Positions 1-7,397 of a DNA stretch of 11,959 bases are shown piece by piece. The notes below the pieces were generated by a model. It saw only the letters and a list, made by a program, of their open reading frames with translations. It searched no databases and had not been told where the DNA came from. The stretch's first letter is position 1; every line of letters begins with the position of its first letter. This stretch comes from DALYDK01 sp964415715 (GTDB lineage: Bacteria > Patescibacteriota > Saccharimonadia > Saccharimonadales > CAIOMD01): NCBI GenBank assembly GCA_964415715.1, contig CAYQBK010000073.1, forward strand, positions 1 to 11,959, read 5' to 3'. Position numbers and translations under genes: made by a program.

Positions 1-118
1 GAGCAGCCGGTTGGAATGACGGTTGGCCATATGCTCTGCAGTTAATCTCCAAAGCCGACAAAGGAGGTAGCCGTAACTTTGGACAGTCGAACTATGGCCG
101 GTTGCACCCTGGCTGCTC
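1..118. other. Foldable segment, possible structured RNA of unknown class
   Basis: No open reading frame is evident here. The segment folds into one long rod of nested helices: 1-8 (gagcagcc) pairs with 111-118 (ggctgctc), 21-31 pairs with 93-103 with several G-U pairs, and 48-54 (tccaaag) pairs with 77-83 (ctttgga). A short purine-rich stretch at 61-68 lies in the apical part and could pair with ctcc at 47-50. I compared it from memory with 5S rRNA, SRP RNA, RNase P RNA, tmRNA and cobalamin riboswitches and found none of their conserved cores. The strand is undetermined and the element may continue before the window. A decayed or unfamiliar ncRNA is possible, and so is chance pairing, although three nested helices make chance less likely. 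Confidence 0.35.
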
Positions 119-131
119 TATATCAGGGACT

Positions 132-297
132 CATAGAACAAACATTTAGACTTACGCCACCAAATATGCCATTTTTGTCCCCAGCCCGCCTTTTACTCAT
201 CAAGGTATCTACTGATATGCCTCCTTGTAATAAGACAAGCTGGGACCAAAACTGATCAAATTTGGTTTTGGTGTAAGCTAAAATGTTTGTTCTATAG
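132..297. repeat. 166-bp long imperfect inverted repeat (hairpin element)
   Basis: The two ends are near-perfect inverted copies. The left arm at 134-147 (tagaacaaacattt) is exactly complementary to 281-294, and pairing resumes at 151-159 with 269-277. Further in, ccaaat (160-165) pairs with atttgg (260-265), and 177-185 pairs with 239-246 around one bulged base. There is no coding sequence inside. The architecture fits a miniature inverted-repeat element or a long hairpin RNA of roughly 6S-like shape. No T-run follows on the plus strand, so it is not a simple terminator. I cannot see a clear target-site duplication. Confidence 0.6.
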
Positions 298-481
298 TGC
301 AAGTACTAATCCCGATAGCGCTATAAAACATTATCAGCGCAAGGTTTTGCTTTTACACTTTCCCTTGTACGTGTAACTGCCTCCCAAAAGAACAGCTACA
401 CTTCTATAGTAAAAGCTCAAATACCTAATATCAATATAGAAAATGCTACAAAAATAAAATAAACAGTAGTAGGTGAAAATA
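298..481. other. Gene-free spacer downstream of the adenosyltransferase gene
   Basis: This AT-rich spacer lies beyond the 3' end of the minus-strand corrinoid adenosyltransferase gene. It holds a small hairpin, gcgctata (318-325) against tat-c-agcgc (332-340), and a weak gcaa/ttgc hairpin followed by TTTT near 339-354. Neither is a convincing terminator for the minus-strand gene. I see no supported gene here. Confidence 0.4.
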
Positions 482-1048
482 TTAGTAGTCGATACCAGGG
501 TTGGCTAAGTATTTTTCGTCGAAATGGTGTTTGATCTTTGTCATGTCTGTGGCAATATCCACCATTCCGAGCAGTTCGGTTGGGAAATTACGCCCTGTTA
601 GACATAGGCTAGTTTTGGTGGATCGATTTGTTATGAGTTTTTTCAGCTGAGCTTTAGATAACAAGCCATCGTTAACGGCATTGTTTATTTCGTCACATAT
701 TACTAGGTCATATTTGCCAGAGCTTGCTTTAGCGATTGCATGGTCGAGAGTTTCACTAGCCATTTGTTTGTGAGTGTCATCACTAACATTTTTGGCACTG
801 AGCTTACCAGCATGATAAAACCCTGCCCCGCCTTTGTAGAAAAACAATTTGTCTTTATATACTGGCTGAATACTTTTGATAAATTCGTGTTCATTTACTT
901 GCCAGCTTTTTATAAACTGTATATAGGCTACTGACCAGTCTGCACCTAACGCCCTAGCCATTAAACCTAAACTAGCACTAGTTTTACCTTTGCCATTGCC
1001 GGTATATACAATAACGACACTATCTTTAGTTTTATAATCTTCAAACAT
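482..1048 (-). CDS. cobO: Corrinoid (cob(I)alamin) adenosyltransferase, CobA/CobO/BtuR family
   Basis: The 188-residue protein has the usual length and motif order of the CobA/CobO/BtuR family. These cytosolic enzymes transfer the 5'-deoxyadenosyl group of ATP to cob(I)alamin or cob(I)yrinic acid a,c-diamide. Visible motifs are an N-terminal P-loop GNGKGKTS at about residues 18-25, the QFIK segment near 44, the Walker B-like LVICDEIN near 115-122, the family motif LTGRNFP near 150, and the C-terminal KHHFDEKYLANPGI. The start is ATG at 1048. I see no Shine-Dalgarno sequence before it, so a short or leaderless message is possible. It is transcribed away from the aquaporin gene, with 106 bp between the two starts. 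No other cobalamin gene or B12 enzyme lies in the window, so it probably acts in salvage. The family call is secure; the exact physiological substrate is not. Confidence 0.9.
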   Translation of the reverse strand: MFEDYKTKDSVVIVYTGNGKGKTSASLGLMARALGADWSVAYIQFIKSWQVNEHEFIKSIQPVYKDKLFFYKGGAGFYHAGKLSAKNVSDDTHKQMASETLDHAIAKASSGKYDLVICDEINNAVNDGLLSKAQLKKLITNRSTKTSLCLTGRNFPTELLGMVDIATDMTKIKHHFDEKYLANPGIDY

Positions 1049-1140
1049 GGGCTTATTTTATCACTTAATATGAATGATTATTAAATATATACTTGATTTT
1101 TATTGCTTTTCTTCTTAAGCTAAGTTCATAAGATAAATTT

Positions 1141-1149
1141 AAAGGAGAT
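1141..1149 (+). promoter_or_regulatory. Ribosome binding site of the aquaporin gene
   Basis: The AAAGGAGAT sequence sits five bases before the ATG at 1155. It is one of the few strong Shine-Dalgarno sequences in this window and fixes the aquaporin start. Confidence 0.8.
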
Positions 1150-1154
1150 ATATA

Positions 1155-1946
1155 ATGAAGCAACAACACGTTGCAGCACTAGTTTCAGAAGCAATCGGAA
1201 CGTTTGTTTTGATGTTAGTAGTATTAAGTGTCGGCAGACTTGGCTATCCGTTTTTCACCGCTATAGCGGCCGGTGTAACAGTGGCTGCGTTTGTCAGTGC
1301 GTTTTCAAAAATAAGTGGTGGACATTTTAACCCTGCAATAACAGTCGGCCAGTGGGCTATACGTACTGTAAGTGCCACTAGGGCTATTGCCTATATTGTA
1401 GTTCAATGTTTGGCAGCTGTAGCGGGTGCATGGTTATTTATGGTGCTTATTGATACAAAGCTAAATTTTACTATCCACACAACTTTGGATTGGCGAGTAT
1501 TTATTGCTGAAGCTCTGGGCTCATTTATATTTGCTGTAGCGGTTGCGAGTGTGGTTACACAAAAACTAGATGGCCACCAGGCAGCGTTTACGGTTGGAGC
1601 AGGTTTGTTCCTTGGTCTAGTTGTGGCAAGTCTTGTTTCACTTGCGGTTCTAAACCCTGCGCTAGGCTTTGGTTTAGCGGTAGGAGTTGGGATTGATCTC
1701 AACTACATACTTGGACCACTTGTTGGATCTATTATTGGATTTGGATTAGTTGCTACAGTTATTAGCCCAATGGTTAAATCAGGCCTGACCAAGAAAGCGC
1801 CAGCAGTAGTTACTGTTTCCGCTCCTACGGCTGCTGAAGTTGAAAAAACAGAGGTTAAAGCAGAGACAAAAAAGTCAGTTGCGACCAAAACAGCTAAAAA
1901 ATCTACAGCTAAAAAATCGACTAGCAAAAAAGCTAGTAAAAAATAA
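1155..1946 (+). CDS. MIP-family (aquaporin/glycerol facilitator-like) channel with lysine-rich C-terminal tail
   Basis: The protein is 263 residues, of which roughly the first 210 form a six-helix major intrinsic protein channel. Both half-helix motifs are present: SGGHFNPAIT with NPA at 59-61, and NPALGFG with NPA at 167-169. Helix-start glutamates are at 12 (SEAIGTF) and 119 (AEALGSF), as expected for the internal duplication. The residue after the second NPA is normally the pore-lining arginine of the ar/R filter; here it is Leu170, so selectivity may differ from that of classical water channels. Residues from about 214 to 263 form a low-complexity Lys/Ala/Thr/Ser tail resembling histone H1-like tails, presumably cytosolic. 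The start is set by a strong AAAGGAGAT. The gene is convergent with the helicase gene and is followed by a clear terminator. Membrane channel is certain in family; the solute is unknown. Confidence 0.9.
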   Translation: MKQQHVAALVSEAIGTFVLMLVVLSVGRLGYPFFTAIAAGVTVAAFVSAFSKISGGHFNPAITVGQWAIRTVSATRAIAYIVVQCLAAVAGAWLFMVLIDTKLNFTIHTTLDWRVFIAEALGSFIFAVAVASVVTQKLDGHQAAFTVGAGLFLGLVVASLVSLAVLNPALGFGLAVGVGIDLNYILGPLVGSIIGFGLVATVISPMVKSGLTKKAPAVVTVSAPTAAEVEKTEVKAETKKSVATKTAKKSTAKKSTSKKASKK

Positions 1947-1968
1947 CCAAGTATAAAATATATTAATT

Positions 1969-1990
1969 GGCCAGCTTCTGCTGGTCTTTT
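1969..1990 (+). terminator. Rho-independent terminator of the aquaporin gene
   Basis: The stem ggccagc (1969-1975), a ttct loop and gctggtc (1980-1986) are followed by TTTT, 22 bases after the stop codon. On the opposite strand no T-run follows, so it does not obviously serve the convergent helicase gene. Confidence 0.85.
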
Positions 1991-2063
1991 AATGTCTTAC
2001 TGGATATTGATCGGTAGTTTCTATTTTGATATTGTACCTGGCTGCTAGTACAGTAAACATATT

Positions 2064-5000
2064 TCAAGCAGTATTTTTTATCAGCCAATCTTCAAAAGCT
2101 TCGATACCCTTTAGGTCGGGACTAAACTGACTGGTGTCAGGCAAGTCAAGGTTTTTGATACGTTTCCAGACTGCTTGTATTAGTTTGGTAGTATGTTCTA
2201 TCTCATCACTTTTAAAAACTATCGGTAGTTCGTTCATGTCGCCTGTATAGCTATCAGGTTCAACAAAAACTAGCTTGGCTTCGTCAACATCGTAACCCTT
2301 GAAACTATGGCTGTTTTCAACTAGTATTTTATAAAATATTAGCTGCTGTTTGTATTTGTGGGTTTTTATATCTTTTATCCACCTGTTATGAGTTTTACCG
2401 GTTTTAAAATCGACCACCCTAACCTGCTTGGTATCAGCATCTACTAATATTTGGTCAAGATTCCCACTTAGGTGAGCATCGCCAATAAAAACACCTTCAT
2501 TCCTAAAACTATATTCTGTTTGGGCTTGTGGTGTGAAGTTGTGCCACCACCATGGTATAAACTTTTTTAGCGCTTCTGACCCCCGCCCTGCTAGGCGTTT
2601 GTATTCGTTGTCGCTGAGTTTTTTTTGTTTTAGTTTTTTGTAAAAAATCTCTATTGATTGGTCGGTGTCTGGTAGCTCACCAGTTCGTTTTAGGTTGTGT
2701 TGCATAGCCTCGATCGTTTCGTGTATAGCATTGCCAAACTGGCCATCGCTGGTCGGTGCTTTGGGAAATTTGAGTATAGTATTTGTGAAAAAGGCCTCGG
2801 GTCCACCATAAACAAGATCTGTAAAGTTATTTAAATGTGTAGCGCTAAGTTGAAATGTTTCAAGCCTTGGTAACACGATGTCACGCATGCTAGCATCATA
2901 GACACCTTCTGCATGCCGACTAGTCCAAAAATGTTGTAGAGTTTCTATGGCAGGCACTTCACTGTCATCAGTGTGTATTTGTTGGTGCTGGGTGACTAGA
3001 TTTGGTGATAGGTTGTCAACTTCATTCAAAAACTCCAAACTGGTTCTTGTTTTACCGGCGTAGTTTTGGCTATAACTTGTCAATATCAAATTGTTTTTTG
3101 CTCTGGTTATGGCCACGTAAAACAAACGTCGTTTTTCGTCTTTGGTACTACCAGCTCGGCGTATTGGAGCTAGGTTTGGAGGTAGGCTTATATTGTTGTT
3201 GGGGCTTCGATCTTTTATCCCCCACACTTCGTCGTGAGTGGCTAGTATTATAACTGTTTCAAACTCGAGGCCCTTTGAGCCATAAGCTGTCATGAGCTGG
3301 ACTGCGTCGTCGGAACTGTGATATGGGCTAGTATTTAGCAATTTTTCACCAGCCGCCTGATAATCGGCTATGAAATCAAGCATATCTTGCAGTCGTAGTG
3401 GTTGGTCTGTTTCGCGACGATATTCACGCAAGCTTTGGCGGAGGACTGTTAGGTTGCTAAGTATAGCTGTGAACGTCGTAGGCGATTTGTCACGGGCTTT
3501 AGTGCCAAAGTAGTATTCATAGTAGGGTGATTGAAACTCGTCCATGTCGGGCTCTTTGAGGTCTAGTTTTTCAACGCCTACTAGGTAGTCAAACATTGTT
3601 TCAAGCGTTTCATTGGCCTGGAGCTGGCCTAGTTTGGCAAAAAATATTGCTATTGGTTTTAGGTCGGCGTTATCCATCATAAGAGCTTGCCAGTAACTTG
3701 TTTTATCATCTACAAAGTTGTTGTCATAGCTTTGCCAGCTAAGTTGCCATATGGTGCTAGTAGCTATCTGCCAATAGTCGGCACTTAGTACTATTGGCCA
3801 TAGGCTATTAGCGGCTGCAAAATTATTGTCAGCGATCGCCATAACAAGCTGAGCCATGTTTATTATTTCAACAATATATTTGTCTTCAAGAACGTTTTCT
3901 CGTTTGTCGTAACGTATGGGGATATTTTTGGCCATCATATATGGCACAAGTGGTTCTATGTATTTGTGTTTTGGTGCCAATATTGCTATTTCACTGGCCG
4001 GAGTGCCATTTTTGATTAATTTATCCACTTGTTTGGCTACCCAATCGTACTGGGCAATATCACTTTTAAAATGTTGCCTAGTTATCTTGGCGCTAGTAAT
4101 ATTTGGGTTTTTAGCAGATAGTATTTTATCACCCTTCCCTAGAGTGGTAGTCAATCGTTCATCTATATTTTGGGCAATATTATGAGCAGTGTGTAATATG
4201 TCGGCATGTGATCGATAATTGTCAGTTAGGGTGATTATAGATACATGTTTGTACATTTCAGTGAATTTGACCATATTACCCAGCTCGGCACCCTGAAAGC
4301 TAAATATCGCTTGGTCATCATCGCCAACAGCCAATATATTTGGTTGGCAGTCGTGAACAGGGTTGTTTGTTAATAGTTCCACAAGTCGTAGTTGTGCTAG
4401 GTTGGTATCCTGAAATTCATCGAGCATAATATATAAATACTGTTCGTGCAGACTGTAACGCAAATCATCATTTTGTTCTAGTCCATGGATTGCTCGCATG
4501 ATCATATCGTCGTAGTCAAAAAGTTTATTTTTATGTAAAGCGGTCAAATATTTTTCATATATATCTGCCCCTCCCTGGAGTTTGTATATGTCACGTTTGC
4601 CCTGTAGTATCCATTGGTTTTGATTGTTTTTTTCTAGCCATTTGTTTTTAAATTTGGTTATAGGGGTGGTTTTATTTGTTTCATTATATTCAGCTATGGC
4701 TGATGATAAATCGTTGTAAAATAGTTCACTTAGCGGTTTTATCCTAGCTGGCAGTTTCTGTTCGGAAATGACTGGATTTATTTGTTCTAACAGATCAATA
4801 AAGTAGTTAACAACCTGTTTGTTGACGCGCGGAAAGGCTGGTATATACTGCATAGTTATATTTGACGCCCGTTCAATAAACTGCTTGTTGCTGTTAGCGA
4901 TAATACGAATATCATCTGGTGACAATAGTGCCCTTTTGCACTCACTTATAAAGTCAAGAGTATTTTTTAAGTAAATATCAGCACGCCACAGTGGATTGCT

Positions 5001-5405
5001 TGCCGGTAGTTCATCAAATATTTCATGCAATATTTTGTCCTGGCCTAGTTTATCGACTGGCTGCTCGTCACCGTATTGGTTGAAATATTCGCCATACTGA
5101 CGGATAAGCTCACTACCTAGTCCATGGTATGTAGATATACGTATATCATAGGCGGCCTGACCCACAAGTTTGGCTAGTCTGTCACGCATATTGCGTGCGC
5201 CAACCTCGGTATATGTTAAACATAGTATGTTTTTTGGCTCGGTGTCTGTTTTTTGTAATATATTGGCAGCTCGGAGTGTCAATAGTTGAGTTTTACCTGT
5301 TCCTGGTCCCGCTATGACCATAACTGGACCGTCTATGGTGTTGACGGCAAGCTTTTGAGCTGGGTTTAGTTGTGCGTACTGCTTCGCGAAATCTTTTGAA
5401 TCCAT
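2064..5405 (-). CDS. UvrD/Rep-type superfamily 1 helicase fused to a C-terminal RecB-like PD-(D/E)XK nuclease
   Basis: The protein is 1113 residues long. The SF1A helicase motifs appear in order: Q-motif LNPAQ at 13-17, Walker A GPGTGKT at 33-39, motif Ia LTYTEVGARNM near 63, motif Ib STYHGL near 91, motif II DEFQD at 329-333, motif III GDDDQAIFSFQGA, motif IV DNYRS, motif V GSKGLE at 709-714 and motif VI FYVAITRAK at 762-770. The C-terminal region carries a RecB/AddB-type nuclease: GNAIHE with His895, LDQ with Asp984, VDFKTGK with Asp999 and Lys1001, and a QLIFY motif. The protein therefore probably unwinds and resects double-strand breaks, like AdnAB/AddAB/RecBCD. The C-terminal third has no cysteine, so the Fe-S staple of AddB/AdnB is absent. 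The start lies 45 bp from the divergent mscS start. No RecC/AddB-like partner is visible in the window. A role in repair or DNA uptake is inferred. Confidence 0.92.
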   Translation of the reverse strand: MDSKDFAKQYAQLNPAQKLAVNTIDGPVMVIAGPGTGKTQLLTLRAANILQKTDTEPKNILCLTYTEVGARNMRDRLAKLVGQAAYDIRISTYHGLGSELIRQYGEYFNQYGDEQPVDKLGQDKILHEIFDELPASNPLWRADIYLKNTLDFISECKRALLSPDDIRIIANSNKQFIERASNITMQYIPAFPRVNKQVVNYFIDLLEQINPVISEQKLPARIKPLSELFYNDLSSAIAEYNETNKTTPITKFKNKWLEKNNQNQWILQGKRDIYKLQGGADIYEKYLTALHKNKLFDYDDMIMRAIHGLEQNDDLRYSLHEQYLYIMLDEFQDTNLAQLRLVELLTNNPVHDCQPNILAVGDDDQAIFSFQGAELGNMVKFTEMYKHVSIITLTDNYRSHADILHTAHNIAQNIDERLTTTLGKGDKILSAKNPNITSAKITRQHFKSDIAQYDWVAKQVDKLIKNGTPASEIAILAPKHKYIEPLVPYMMAKNIPIRYDKRENVLEDKYIVEIINMAQLVMAIADNNFAAANSLWPIVLSADYWQIATSTIWQLSWQSYDNNFVDDKTSYWQALMMDNADLKPIAIFFAKLGQLQANETLETMFDYLVGVEKLDLKEPDMDEFQSPYYEYYFGTKARDKSPTTFTAILSNLTVLRQSLREYRRETDQPLRLQDMLDFIADYQAAGEKLLNTSPYHSSDDAVQLMTAYGSKGLEFETVIILATHDEVWGIKDRSPNNNISLPPNLAPIRRAGSTKDEKRRLFYVAITRAKNNLILTSYSQNYAGKTRTSLEFLNEVDNLSPNLVTQHQQIHTDDSEVPAIETLQHFWTSRHAEGVYDASMRDIVLPRLETFQLSATHLNNFTDLVYGGPEAFFTNTILKFPKAPTSDGQFGNAIHETIEAMQHNLKRTGELPDTDQSIEIFYKKLKQKKLSDNEYKRLAGRGSEALKKFIPWWWHNFTPQAQTEYSFRNEGVFIGDAHLSGNLDQILVDADTKQVRVVDFKTGKTHNRWIKDIKTHKYKQQLIFYKILVENSHSFKGYDVDEAKLVFVEPDSYTGDMNELPIVFKSDEIEHTTKLIQAVWKRIKNLDLPDTSQFSPDLKGIEAFEDWLIKNTA

Positions 5406-5414
5406 ATATGTAAA

Positions 5415-5420
5415 TATGAT
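5415..5420 (+). promoter_or_regulatory. Candidate -10 box for the MscS gene
   Basis: TATGAT lies 30 bases before the MscS start, in the 45-bp gap between two divergent starts. The upstream ttttga at 5394-5399 is only a poor -35 with 15-bp spacing. Any helicase promoter must overlap the same short gap. Confidence 0.35.
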
Positions 5421-5450
5421 ACCCTAGATAGGTAATAAAGGAATATAAAA

Positions 5451-6356
5451 ATGCAAATGATATTCGCTAGTTTGAATCAACTATTGTTAAAATACATTGA
5501 TTCGGAGTTTTTGGTGGCTATCTTGATAATTGTTTTGATATTTGCTGGTATGTATTTTGCCCAAAAGGTAGTCGACCAGCTTATAATCAGATATTTTAGA
5601 AAAGCATACAAAAAACAGGTCAAATCACACAGGGCCACTATAGGCCAAAAACGGTTTGACACCTTATCCAAGGCATTTCGTAGTATCAGCTCGGTTGTTA
5701 TTTGGGTCGTTGGTATTATGCTTATCGTCAATCAGACGCCGTTACATCAGCATTTAGCGGCTCTGTTTGCTAGTGCTAGTATTGTTGGTATTGCTATTGG
5801 TATTGCGGGCAAGGATATTATTATGGATTTTTATGTTGGTATGATGGCACTTTTGGAGGATCAATACAGGGTTGGTGACACGGTTGTTTTAGACCCAGAT
5901 CACAGCGGCACGGTTGATGATATAACCCTACGAATTGTCAAATTACGTGATGTCGATGGCAATTTACACATAGTACCACACAGTATGGCCCGGGCTATCA
6001 TCAACAAAACCTATGGCTATTCCAATGTCAATATCGAGCTAGGTGTAGCCTATGATGCTGATATAGAAAAGGTGAAAAAAGTGGTCAACGATACAGGCAA
6101 GGCCATGTTGGATGATCCAGTATGGAAGGCAGATTTTATTGACCCAATAATATATCAAACAATGCTTCGGTTCGACGAATCTCAGCTGACATTTAGGGCC
6201 CAGGGCAAGGTCAAACCAGGGCGTCAGTGGGCTGTTGCTAGTGAATTTCGTATGCGTATAAAACAAGCGTTTGACAAAAATAATATTGAAATTCCGTTCC
6301 CACAGCGTGTTATTCGCCAAATCAACGAAGACGCTACCAAATCAACCAAAAAATAG
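5451..6356 (+). CDS. mscS: Small-conductance mechanosensitive channel, MscS family
   Basis: The protein is 301 residues, close to E. coli MscS in length. It shows an N-terminal helix (about 19-37), a second membrane helix (about 78-96) and the Gly/Ala-rich pore helix ASIVGIAIGIAGKDIIMDFYV (from about 108). These lead into the beta domain with YRVGDTVVL and the conserved region NLHIVPHSMARAIINKT, followed by the alpha/beta C-terminal domain. It would act in the cytoplasmic membrane as a tension-gated release valve against hypo-osmotic shock. An AAAGGA sequence at 5437-5442 supports the ATG at 5451; a second in-frame ATG follows at 5457. The gene is divergent from the helicase gene. Together with the nearby aquaporin it gives this region two water/osmotic-balance membrane proteins, though they are not an operon. 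Confidence 0.9.
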   Translation: MQMIFASLNQLLLKYIDSEFLVAILIIVLIFAGMYFAQKVVDQLIIRYFRKAYKKQVKSHRATIGQKRFDTLSKAFRSISSVVIWVVGIMLIVNQTPLHQHLAALFASASIVGIAIGIAGKDIIMDFYVGMMALLEDQYRVGDTVVLDPDHSGTVDDITLRIVKLRDVDGNLHIVPHSMARAIINKTYGYSNVNIELGVAYDADIEKVKKVVNDTGKAMLDDPVWKADFIDPIIYQTMLRFDESQLTFRAQGKVKPGRQWAVASEFRMRIKQAFDKNNIEIPFPQRVIRQINEDATKSTKK

Positions 6357-6460
6357 TTTTTATTTTTTATCTAATCATTATATTTGACAGTTTAGCAATA
6401 TAGTATTGACAATCTCAGAGAGAGTAGATTAACCCTATAAGTAATTGTAGGATTATTTGT

Positions 6461-6889
6461 ATGAACAATGAATTGAAATTTCCGGGTAGTCGAGAGTATC
6501 TACCAATAATTTGCACTGGTGGCCAGCAGAGACTATGGGCTACCGTGGTAGAGGAGTGTTGTAAGGATGGGTCGAGTGAGGCTGTTCCGCCAATGGTCTC
6601 ACAATCTTATATTGTACCCAATGGCCCATACAGGTCCTTTGCGGAATCTATTACTATTCCTAGTAAAAGAATAGCGGTATCAATGGGTTGCGTAAGTCTA
6701 TTGCTTGGAGTTTTGTCTGAAGGTATTAGGTTGGGTAATAAATTCGATGGTTCGATTGAAAGGGTTTTGTTAACATTAATGAAAAGCGATGGTGACGAGG
6801 AAGTGTTTTTTTGGACAATAGATGGAGTAAATGATGCAATACAAATAGCCGTAGAAAGGCTATTTGTAGAAAAGCAAGAACAAAATTAA
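6461..6889 (+). CDS. Hypothetical protein of 142 residues
   Basis: I do not recognise this protein. It is 142 residues, mildly acidic, with cysteines at 18, 33, 34 and 77, no signal peptide, and one hydrophobic stretch around 71-86 (IAVSMGCVSLLLGVLS) too short and mixed to be a confident membrane helix. The C-terminal half looks alpha-helical. The start at 6461 has only a weak AGGA about 8 bases upstream. Two TTGACA hexamers lie at 6384-6389 and 6406-6411, but neither has a well-spaced -10. The gene follows mscS in the same direction after 104 bp and converges on the dCMP deaminase gene, with 22 bp between the stops. The reading frame is uninterrupted and starts soon after plausible promoter elements, so it is probably real, but function cannot be inferred. 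Confidence 0.6.
   Translation: MNNELKFPGSREYLPIICTGGQQRLWATVVEECCKDGSSEAVPPMVSQSYIVPNGPYRSFAESITIPSKRIAVSMGCVSLLLGVLSEGIRLGNKFDGSIERVLLTLMKSDGDEEVFFWTIDGVNDAIQIAVERLFVEKQEQN
6840..6868. other. Perfect 11-bp stem-loop inside the 3' end of the hypothetical gene
   Basis: The stem tacaaatagcc (6840-6850), a 7-base loop and ggctatttgta (6858-6868) pair perfectly. It lies between two convergent genes but within the plus-strand coding region. No T-run follows in either direction, so it is not a standard terminator. It may stall or stabilise one of the two 3' ends. Confidence 0.5.
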
Positions 6890-6911
6890 GCAGTTATTGT
6901 TCAGGGTTAAG

Positions 6912-7397
6912 CTATTTTAAATGGTAGCTGTATGAGGCTCGGTCGTATTTGGCTATGTCGTATATCTCGACTACATTATCATTCATGACTATGTATTTTG
7001 TTACGCCTGCCTCCATGGCTAGCCGGCTACAGACTGTACAATATGGCTCGCCGGCATTCATGAAGTTGCCATCGGCATCTGTCCGCATAAAATACAATGT
7101 AGAACCCTCTATGTCGTGACCAAAGTTTTTGCAGGCATTTAATATTGCTTTCCATTCGGCATGTATACAACATGTTAAATCATAGCGTGGTTTTTTAGTA
7201 TAGTCATAATCTCCGTTACACGTGCGTCGTTCTTCATTGTTCTGTGGTGGCGAATTCCAGCCCTCGCCTAATATTTTACCGTTTTTTACAATAACCGTTC
7301 CGCAATTGGCCCTGTTGCAGGTTGCATTTCTAGATGCTTTGGCTGCTATGTCAAAAAACTTTTTATGTTGCCCGTCTGTTAGTTGTTCCTGTTTCAT
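6912..7397 (-). CDS. Deoxycytidylate (dCMP) deaminase family protein
   Basis: The 161-residue zinc-dependent deaminase probably converts dCMP to dUMP, feeding dTMP synthesis. The catalytic motif CCIHAEWKAI gives His79 as a zinc ligand and Glu81 as the proton shuttle. The second motif EPYCTVCSR gives Cys120 and Cys123. The usual form is PCxxC; here one residue is inserted between Pro and the first Cys. Extra cysteines at 27, 32, 60, 76 and 77 resemble the additional metal-binding cysteines of many dCMP deaminases. The ATG overlaps the pyrD stop as ATGA and is preceded by AGGAAAGG, so it is translationally coupled to pyrD. Both gene products act in pyrimidine metabolism. A different cytidine/deoxycytidine deaminase specificity cannot be excluded from sequence alone. 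Confidence 0.85.
   Translation of the reverse strand: MKQEQLTDGQHKKFFDIAAKASRNATCNRANCGTVIVKNGKILGEGWNSPPQNNEERRTCNGDYDYTKKPRYDLTCCIHAEWKAILNACKNFGHDIEGSTLYFMRTDADGNFMNAGEPYCTVCSRLAMEAGVTKYIVMNDNVVEIYDIAKYDRASYSYHLK

Noticed and set aside
1..118. 5S rRNA or SRP RNA
   Set aside because: The length and terminal stem are similar, but the conserved 5S CCGAAC region and the SRP GGAAG/AGCAG loop are missing.
3002..4185. Plus-strand open frames inside the helicase gene
   Set aside because: They lie opposite conserved helicase motifs, have no ribosome sites, and give sequences without family features.
6384..6434. Two TTGACA hexamers as a promoter for the hypothetical gene at 6461
   Set aside because: Neither has a recognisable -10 box at 16-18 bp. 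TATAAG at 6436 is 24 bp from the nearer one. They are mentioned in the gene entry but not listed as a promoter.
6840..6868. Terminator for the pyrD-dCMP deaminase unit
   Set aside because: The stem is perfect but no T-run follows on the minus strand, and it lies inside the opposing coding region.
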